The notes beneath the pieces were generated by a model. It was not told the origin of the DNA, ran no database searches, and saw only the letters and a program-made list of their open reading frames with translations. Source: Pseudomonadota bacterium (lineage in GTDB: Bacteria > Pseudomonadota > Alphaproteobacteria > Acetobacterales > Acetobacteraceae). Taken from it: a stretch of DNA of 33,313 nucleotides. The stretch spans positions 1-33,313 of the forward strand of contig JAJZEV010000094.1 in NCBI GenBank assembly GCA_021805665.1. The letters are read 5' to 3'. The position numbers and the translations under genes are program-made. Of this stretch, positions 27,493-33,313 are shown one piece after another (within the stretch, counting starts at the first letter, position 1; each line of letters starts with the position of its first letter).

Positions 27493-27906
27493 ATGAACGA
27501 AATTACCACTTCCGCCGATGCGGTTTTGTCCGCCATCGGCTTCGACGCCAACGGCCTTGTCCCGGCCATCGCCCAGCAGCACGACACCGGGGAGGTGCTG
27601 ATGATGGCCTGGATGAACGCCGAATCCGTCCGCGAGACCCTGGCGACCGGCCGCGTCTGCTACTACAGCCGCAGCCGCGGCAAGCTGTGGCGCAAGGGCG
27701 AAAGCTCCGGCCAGACCCAACACCTGCATGAACTGCGGGTCGATTGCGACGGCGATACGCTGCTGCTGCTGGTGCATCAGGACGGCGTCGCCTGCCACAC
27801 CGGCCGCCGCAACTGCTTCTTCAGGGCCGTGCGCGACGGCGAACTGGTGGAAATCGCCGCGCCCGAGGTCTCCCCCGACGCGCTGTACGGACACGCCCAT
27901 GGCTGA
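27493..27906 (+). CDS. hisI: phosphoribosyl-AMP cyclohydrolase
   Basis: ...[90 protein letters not shown]. Confidence 0.97.
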   Translation: MNEITTSADAVLSAIGFDANGLVPAIAQQHDTGEVLMMAWMNAESVRETLATGRVCYYSRSRGKLWRKGESSGQTQHLHELRVDCDGDTLLLLVHQDGVACHTGRRNCFFRAVRDGELVEIAAPEVSPDALYGHAHG

Positions 27907-28900
27907 GACAACGCCGGTCACCGTGCTGACCGGCTTCCTGGGCGCCGGCAAGACCACGCTGCTGAACCACCTGCTGCGGCAACCCGCCCTGGTCCGCACC
28001 GCCGTGCTGGTGAATGAGTTCGGGGAGATCGGGCTGGATCACCTTCTGGTGGAGAAGCTGGACGACTCCACCGTGCTGCTGAACGCCGGCTGCCTGTGCT
28101 GCACCGTGCGCGGCGACCTTGCCCGCGCCCTCCGCGAAATGCTCCCCCGCGCTCGGCGGGATGAGATATCCCGCATCGTGATCGAAACGACCGGGCTGGC
28201 CGACCCGGTGCCGATCCTGGCCACGCTGATGAGCGATCCGGTCGCCGCGTCGGCCTATCGGCTGGATGGGATTGTGACGGTGGTGGATGCGGTGAACGGC
28301 GCGGCGCATCTGGACACGCAGGAAGAAGCCGTGCGGCAGGTGGCCGTGGCCGACCGGCTGATCATCAGCAAAGCCGATTTGGCGGACACGGCCGCCCTGC
28401 GGGTTAGGCTGGCGGCACTGAATCCCGGCGCGCCGGTGGCCGAGGCGATCGGCGGCGTGGTCGATCCGGGGTTCGTGCTGGGCGCGGGGCTGTTCGATCC
28501 ACGAAGCAAAATCCCCGATGTCGCGGGATGGCTGAACGCGGCGGCGTTCGAGGCGCACGAGCACCACCATCACGACCCGAACCGCCACGATGCCGCGATC
28601 CGCGCCTTCTGCGTGACGCTGGACCAACCGCTGGACTGGCCGGCGATGGCGATGTGGCTGGAGATGCTGGTTGCCTCCCGCGGGGAAAACCTGTTGCGGG
28701 TGAAGGGAATTCTGAACCTGAAAGGCCACGACCGCCCGGTGGCGATCCACGCGGTGCGGCACCTGATGCATCCCCCCGCCAAGCTGGCGGCCTGGCCGGA
28801 GGGCGACCCCAGGACCAGCCGGCTGGTGTTCATCACCCGCGACCTGCCGCGTTCGGTGATCGAGGAGGGGCTGCGGGCGTTTCAGGCGGCGGGGGGATAG
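27899..28900 (+). CDS. CobW/COG0523 G3E-family GTPase (putative metallochaperone)
   Basis: [28 protein letters not shown]...[16 protein letters not shown]...[11 protein letters not shown] (CxCC)...SKADLAD...[12 protein letters not shown] His-rich linker; start overlaps hisI by 8 nt. Confidence 0.95.
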   Translation: MAETTPVTVLTGFLGAGKTTLLNHLLRQPALVRTAVLVNEFGEIGLDHLLVEKLDDSTVLLNAGCLCCTVRGDLARALREMLPRARRDEISRIVIETTGLADPVPILATLMSDPVAASAYRLDGIVTVVDAVNGAAHLDTQEEAVRQVAVADRLIISKADLADTAALRVRLAALNPGAPVAEAIGGVVDPGFVLGAGLFDPRSKIPDVAGWLNAAAFEAHEHHHHDPNRHDAAIRAFCVTLDQPLDWPAMAMWLEMLVASRGENLLRVKGILNLKGHDRPVAIHAVRHLMHPPAKLAAWPEGDPRTSRLVFITRDLPRSVIEEGLRAFQAAGG

Positions 28901-29056
28901 GCGGTTGGCGGGGAGGTTTTGGCAGGTCGCGAGGCGACTTGCTGGTAACCGATGGTCTATCGACACGTGTAGGGCTGGCGCGGGCAACTGCTCTTGACCC
29001 TACGCGGTCCTTCACAGCGACTGCCGGATCGGCTGAGATTGGCCGGAAGCTGAATG

Positions 29057-29079
29057 GCCGCTTTGGAGCGAGCAGCGGC
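29057..29079. repeat. Intergenic inverted repeat in a non-coding-looking stretch
   Basis: GCCGCT-TTGGAGCGAGC-AGCGGC within TGAATGGCCGCTTTGGAGCGAGCAGCGGCGAAATGCAG. Confidence 0.45.
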
Positions 29080-29320
29080 GAAATGCAGTCTTTGTTGATT
29101 TTGGCTTGCTGCGGATTTTGGGTTCAACGCGGCGCCCTGCCGCAGATGGTGGTGCTCATTCTTGCGGATGGTTGGAGCTACCTGGAGTGTCGTCCGCATG
29201 ATGAAGGAAGTCACCGTACGTCCGAATCATGCCGGAGGTCAGTGATCGCCGCCTCCCTGGCTGTCGCGATAAAATCTGTTATCAAGAATAAAGCCAGAGC
29301 AGAAGCAGCTAGGGAAAGCC

Positions 29321-30019
29321 ATGACAGACGGCGGGGACACAGTTGCCGATGTGCGGGCATGGACGGACCGGCTGCGGTCGTGCCTGCCGCAATCCGTCGA
29401 TGTCCGGGCCTTGGGCGTCGTGTCGAAGGCTCCCTTTCAAATCCTCTGCACCCGGGAAGCCTTGATCTGGCGAACTGAGGAGCTGGCGCGAACTGCCTGT
29501 GATGCATTGGAGCGCGACGACTTCGCCGCTGCGGCGATTTTGGCACGGGCCGTTACTGAAAACGCTGCCCTGACGTGGAAGCTGATGGCCGTTCTTGATG
29601 AGCGCGCAAAATATACGCCGCAGAAAATGAACGACCTGCTTATGCGCATGCTGGCCGGGTCGGGAAAATGGCCGGAAGTTCCGAAGCCGATTCATGTGAT
29701 GGATTGCCTGAGAGAAATCGACAAAAAGGTTCCGGGCGCTATGTCAAGCTATGATGGCCTAAGCGAGATCGCGCATCCCAATTGGCTGGGTGTTTCCGGG
29801 CTGTATTCGAAAAACGACGAGCCTAACTACATCACATACTTTGGGCGCGGGCTGCGCGGGGCGGATAGCTCTCGCGGCATGATCGTCAACTCGATCCTCG
29901 GTTCGCTCGGAGCATTCGAGTATGCCTACAACCGGATATCTGAACTGATGCCCAGCTTCCTTGCGGAATTGGAAAGCATTTGGTCGAATGAAAAAGATGA
30001 TTGGCCTAGCACCCGATAA
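29321..30019 (+). CDS. orphan hypothetical protein, possibly DUF5677/HEPN-like helical
   Basis: 232-aa ORF MTDGGDTVADVRAWTDRLRSCLPQSVDVRALG...AAAILARAVTENAALTWKLMAVLDERAKY...MSSYDGLSEIAHPNWLGVSGLYSKND; AGGGA upstream of ATG; no other coherent ORF here. Confidence 0.72.
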   Translation: MTDGGDTVADVRAWTDRLRSCLPQSVDVRALGVVSKAPFQILCTREALIWRTEELARTACDALERDDFAAAAILARAVTENAALTWKLMAVLDERAKYTPQKMNDLLMRMLAGSGKWPEVPKPIHVMDCLREIDKKVPGAMSSYDGLSEIAHPNWLGVSGLYSKNDEPNYITYFGRGLRGADSSRGMIVNSILGSLGAFEYAYNRISELMPSFLAELESIWSNEKDDWPSTR

Positions 30020-30038
30020 ACCCGCTTATCACGTGCTA
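30007..30038. repeat. Two-part inverted repeat spanning the orphan-gene stop codon
   Basis: TAGCAC-CC-GATAA-ACCCGC-TTATC-AC-GTGCTA. Confidence 0.65.
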
Positions 30039-30207
30039 ATCGGTTTCTGGTCGGGCGGGGGCATTCCGCACCGAAAAGCCGTTATATTTCAATGTTCGAT
30101 TTTTGCTGCGAAATTCTTGAATTACGCAACAAAGGTCTCACAAACCTGTGTGCAGCCAACATGTGGTGGTGTATAAAGCTCACGGGCATCAACTTTTCGT
30201 AGCTATC

Positions 30208-30816
30208 ATGACAATCACAGCGGACACATGGGCGATAGTCAGTGCGACTGGCCTAGGCCCAGTTTTAGCCGTAGCCCTCACCCTTTGGCGTGAAGCGGCC
30301 AAGGCTAAAAATAGCCGCCGCCTGCATGTGTTTCGAACACTCATGGCAACACGGAGAATACATATTTCCAATGACCATGTGAGTGCTATCAATCTTGTTG
30401 AGGTCGATTTCTACAAGTGCAGGAATGTTGAAGCAGCATGGAAAGAATATAGAAACCACTTGATTGATAATGGTAAGCTGGAAGATCAATATTGGCGTGA
30501 GAAAAAAGAAAACCTACTTGCAAAATTTCTTTGCGAGATTGGCGTTGTCCTTGGTTTCAAAATCCCGGCAATCGATATTTTTAGGGGTGGCTATGCTCCC
30601 AAGGGTTGGGAGCACCGGGATAATAGAGCTACGAATGCAGTGGAATATATTTATGAATTGTCGCAGGGCAAGCGGTCAGTGCCCATGGCGGCCACAAGTT
30701 TTCCCGTCTCGCAGGATGCGGTGGACAAGCAGAACTCGGTCCAGGACGCCCTTTTTAAGACTCTCTCTGGCGAACGACCATTGAAGATTAAGTCTGAGGG
30801 TGGGGTAGATGCGTGA
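30208..30816 (+). CDS. DUF6680-like hypothetical protein with N-terminal TM helix
   Basis: MTITADTWAIVSATGLGPVLAVALTLWREAAKAKNSRRLHVFRTLMATRRIHISNDHVSAINLVEVDFYKCRNVEAAWKEYRNHL...; family name recalled, not searched. Confidence 0.75.
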   Translation: MTITADTWAIVSATGLGPVLAVALTLWREAAKAKNSRRLHVFRTLMATRRIHISNDHVSAINLVEVDFYKCRNVEAAWKEYRNHLIDNGKLEDQYWREKKENLLAKFLCEIGVVLGFKIPAIDIFRGGYAPKGWEHRDNRATNAVEYIYELSQGKRSVPMAATSFPVSQDAVDKQNSVQDALFKTLSGERPLKIKSEGGVDA

Positions 30817-31261
30817 CGATCTGATATTGCTTGTATGCCTTGGTGTAATCTACGCGGTTGTCTCAGTTAGGACGCGCGATTTCTATGTTGTAATCCGTGA
30901 GTTTCGTATCGTTACTCCCGGTGAATTCGGTAAGGGTAAGCAGATAGAAAGCGCAGACGTGCATCACTTTGATGACTATGCCGCTGCAAAGGCGTTTCGC
31001 GACCTGCACGACACTTACGCTGCATGGCCACATTATGAAAACCAGCAGAACATAAACTATCTATACGCCGTTCCTGCCCTAACAGCCAAAAGGGCGAGCG
31101 CGAAGATGACAAATCAGATTCATCATGAGGCAAAGCTGTTGATGGAGACACCCCATTCAATACTCTCGGCTCTGAAGAAACATTGGGATGAGGAGCGTAA
31201 AGCCCGCGCTGAACTGGAAGAGTTGGAATCCCAACCCACACCTCTAGGCGAAACCGAATAA
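30809..31261 (+). CDS. hypothetical membrane-anchored protein, 150 aa
   Basis: MRDDLILLVCLGVIYAVVSVRTRDFYVVIREFRIVTPGEFGKGKQIESADVHHFDDYAAAKAFRDLHDTYAAWPHYENQQ...; N-terminal TM; ATGCGTGA overlap with preceding gene. Confidence 0.65.
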   Translation: MRDDLILLVCLGVIYAVVSVRTRDFYVVIREFRIVTPGEFGKGKQIESADVHHFDDYAAAKAFRDLHDTYAAWPHYENQQNINYLYAVPALTAKRASAKMTNQIHHEAKLLMETPHSILSALKKHWDEERKARAELEELESQPTPLGETE

Positions 31262-31364
31262 GTCCGCTTCTCCTTCCTGTCATTGGCTGCGATACACTCC
31301 GGCTGCAAAGGCTTCATAACGTTCGGTTCGGTTAAGTTGGGTCATCGCGGCTAAGCGAGTGCCG

Positions 31365-31433
31365 CATAACCGCCAATTATGGCAAGTGCCCATGTTCGCC
31401 AGTTTGACCACATAACGACAAGTTATGGAAAGT
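31365..31433. repeat. Pair of similar 23-nt direct repeats, each with internal inverted CATAA/TTATG arms
   Basis: CATAACCGCCAATTATGGCAAGT (31365-31387) and CATAACGACAAGTTATGGAAAGT (31411-31433), 18/23 identical, 46-bp period. Confidence 0.55.
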
Positions 31434-31643
31434 CGGCGCGCTTGCTTGCCCGAGAAAGTCGCGCCGCCGCCGCATCACACGCCCCTATAACAATGCGGCG
31501 CTTGCGTGTCCGTGAATGTCCGGGAGGCAACCCACTGTCCGGCTTCGCGAGATGGCCCACCCCGTCCAGGACGACTTAAATGGGCGCAACCCAACCGCCC
31601 GGGCTCAAGCGCCCTATCAAGCGTGCCGCCCCAAACCGAATGC

Positions 31644-33011
31644 TCAGTGCGCGGCAAGGCTCCGCCGCAGCCGCGTGATCGCCGCAGGCAAGCCGCGCAC
31701 CCTCATCACCCGGCCCGTCTCATCGTACTCCTCCGACAGAACCCGCGCGCTTTCATACACCTCGCCGATCAGCCCTTGTTTCGCATAGGGCAAGACCAGC
31801 ACATCCTCCACCATCGCCGCCTCGAAGAACGCGATGATCGTGTCCCGCAAAGCGCTCACATCCTCAGGCTTGTGGGCAGACAGCAGGATCGCGTCTGGAT
31901 GCTTCTCCATCAGGGCCGCGCGGCCGGCGGCATCCACCCGGTCCATCTTGTTCAGCACCAGGCGGGACGGCACCGCATCCGCCCCGATCTCCCGCAGCAC
32001 GCCACGGCTGACCTCCAGTTGCGCCTCATAGGTCGGGTCCGATGCGTCCACCACGTAAAGCAGCAAGGAGGCCTCCAGCGCCTCCGCCAAAGTGGAACGG
32101 AACGATGCCACCAGATCGTGCGGCAGTTGCTTGATGAAGCCGACCGTGTCGGACACAAGCACGCGGGGCCGGGTCTCTGGCTGCAGCGCGCGCACGGTGG
32201 TGTCCAGTGTGGCGAACAGCTTGTCCTCCACCAGCACCTGGCTGCCGGTCAGCGCCCGCATCAGCGAGGATTTGCCCGCATTGGTATAGCCGACCAGCGC
32301 CACCCGCAGTTGGTCCCGGCGGGCGGAGCGGCGTTGGTCGCTGTCGCGCTGCACCGCCGCCAACTGGTCCTTCAGTTCAGAGAGACGGTCGCGGATCTTG
32401 CGGCGATCGAGGTCCAGCGTGCTTTCGCCGGCTCCGGGGCCTTGCTGCCGCCCGCCGCCAGCCGAGGACTCCCGCATCCGCGGCGCCACGTATTTCAGCC
32501 GCGCCATCTCCACCTGCAGCTTTGCCTCCCGGGTGTTGGCGTGGCGGTGGAATATTTCGACGATGACGCCGGTGCGATCCAGCACCTGCGCCCCGGTGGC
32601 GCGCTCCAGGTTGCGGATCTGGCTGGGCGAGAGTTCATGATCGACGATGACGAATTCCGGCTTGCGGCCGGGACCCGCGCCCGGTTCAGCGGCATCGGAC
32701 ATCGCGGGGCCGCTCGTCGCACCAACGCCTTCGAACCGTTGCCGCGCCTTGGACTTCGCGGTTGGCGCCATCGGGCCGACCACACCGCTGCCACCGGTCA
32801 GCGCCGCCAGTTCCGCCAGCTTGCCGCTTCCCAACAGCGACGCTGCGCCAGTTCCCTCGCGCTTTTGCGACACCGAACCGGCAAGCTCATAGCCCAGCGT
32901 CTTTACCAGCCGCCCCAGTTCCTCAAGGCTGGCTTCGTGCGCGACGTCATCGACATCGGGGGTCTGGATGCCGACGAGGACGGCAAGCGGAATGGGCGGT
33001 TTGGTTTCCAT
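31644..33011 (-). CDS. hflX: GTPase HflX
   Basis: ...EFVIVDHELSPSQIRNLERATGAQVLDRTGVIVEIFHRHANTREAKLQVEMARLKYVAPRM...GYTNAGKSSLMRALTGSQVLVEDKLFATLDTTVRALQ...VSDTVGFIKQLPHDLVASFRSTLAEALEASLLLYVVDASDP. Confidence 0.96.
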   Translation of the reverse strand: METKPPIPLAVLVGIQTPDVDDVAHEASLEELGRLVKTLGYELAGSVSQKREGTGAASLLGSGKLAELAALTGGSGVVGPMAPTAKSKARQRFEGVGATSGPAMSDAAEPGAGPGRKPEFVIVDHELSPSQIRNLERATGAQVLDRTGVIVEIFHRHANTREAKLQVEMARLKYVAPRMRESSAGGGRQQGPGAGESTLDLDRRKIRDRLSELKDQLAAVQRDSDQRRSARRDQLRVALVGYTNAGKSSLMRALTGSQVLVEDKLFATLDTTVRALQPETRPRVLVSDTVGFIKQLPHDLVASFRSTLAEALEASLLLYVVDASDPTYEAQLEVSRGVLREIGADAVPSRLVLNKMDRVDAAGRAALMEKHPDAILLSAHKPEDVSALRDTIIAFFEAAMVEDVLVLPYAKQGLIGEVYESARVLSEEYDETGRVMRVRGLPAAITRLRRSLAAH

Positions 33012-33102
33012 GCGTGTTCAAGTAGCACGGATACGCCCGAAGCGTGGAAATCGCTCCTTCGGTCTGATCCGGCGTTCGGGGGAACCCCGCGCACCGCGCG
33101 TC

Positions 33103-33138
33103 TGCAATTTAAGATTGCAATTCCACTCAACCTATAAT
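33103..33138 (+). promoter_or_regulatory. Promoter/operator candidate for the gene at 33176
   Basis: TGCAAT-TTAAG-ATTGCA inverted repeat (33103-33119) overlapping a possible -35 TTAAGA (33109), and exact TATAAT at 33133. Confidence 0.5.
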
Positions 33139-33175
33139 AGAAAAGAACATATCACGAACAACGGACCCCACCCAA

Positions 33176-33313
33176 ATGCCAGACCCAAACCCAACCTCCA
33201 TGGAACTGGCGCTAAAAACCATCTGCCTCAACCTGATAGCCTACGTCCTGCCAGCAGCCGATGGCGACCCGGTCAAAGCCAGCGCCCTGATCGCCGACAT
33301 GGTCCACGCCTAC
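33176..33313 (+). CDS. hypothetical protein, 5' part only (runs off window)
   Basis: MPDPNPTSMELALKTICLNLIAYVLPAADGDPVKASALIADMVHAY... open to window end; promoter-like sequence upstream. Confidence 0.5.
   Translation, partial: MPDPNPTSMELALKTICLNLIAYVLPAADGDPVKASALIADMVHAY

Noticed and set aside
27821-28987. 388-aa minus-strand ORF
   Set aside because: Antisense to the COG0523 GTPase, shadow composition.
28957-29214. 85-aa minus-strand ORF (...RLHFAAARSKAAIQLPANLSRSGSRCEGPRRVKSSCP)
   Set aside because: Probably a miscalled translation of a recurring noncoding element rather than a real protein.
31270-31640. Possible tRNA/att site near the island edge
   Set aside because: No cloverleaf or TPsiC arm could be identified by eye; no integrase gene in the window.
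31506-33137. 543-aa plus-strand ORF
   Set aside because: Antisense shadow of hflX; low-complexity His/Arg/Gln composition and no family signature.

Overview
The window is GC-rich and looks like alphaproteobacterial chromosome (probably Rhodospirillales/Acetobacteraceae-like; this is inference from gene content). Most genes are on the minus strand. In order it contains: (1) a putative catabolic operon of three SDRs, a TauD-type dioxygenase and an epoxide-hydrolase-like alpha/beta hydrolase; (2) a small TTG-start protein and a cold-shock protein; (3) a sarcosine oxidase operon soxB-soxD-soxA in which the alpha subunit ORF continues into a gamma-subunit-like domain, divergent from a GMC oxidoreductase; (4) a glycosyltransferase, a slipin, and an intergenic region with a good small-RNA candidate and a long hairpin; (5) DUF2076, CoA-binding, OsmC, AHL-lactonase-like MBL, LLM flavin oxidoreductase, GNAT and Tat-exported polysaccharide deacetylase genes; (6) a GarR-like dehydrogenase, a GT4 and an AlgD-like nucleotide-sugar dehydrogenase; (7) a candidate TumE/TumA-type toxin-antitoxin pair; (8) a TetR-MATE efflux unit with two matching palindromic operators; (9) a Rieske-EVE-Zur / hisI-COG0523 GTPase zinc-linked cluster; (10) a lower-GC accessory island with three orphan genes, two of them overlapping and both membrane-anchored; (11) hflX and the start of an unknown gene. 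The best candidates for something undescribed are the orphan island (29.3-31.3 kb), the sRNA at about 13.70-13.78 kb and the SoxA-SoxG fusion. No rRNA, tRNA, CRISPR array or transposase was recognised. All family calls come from reading the translations, without database searches.
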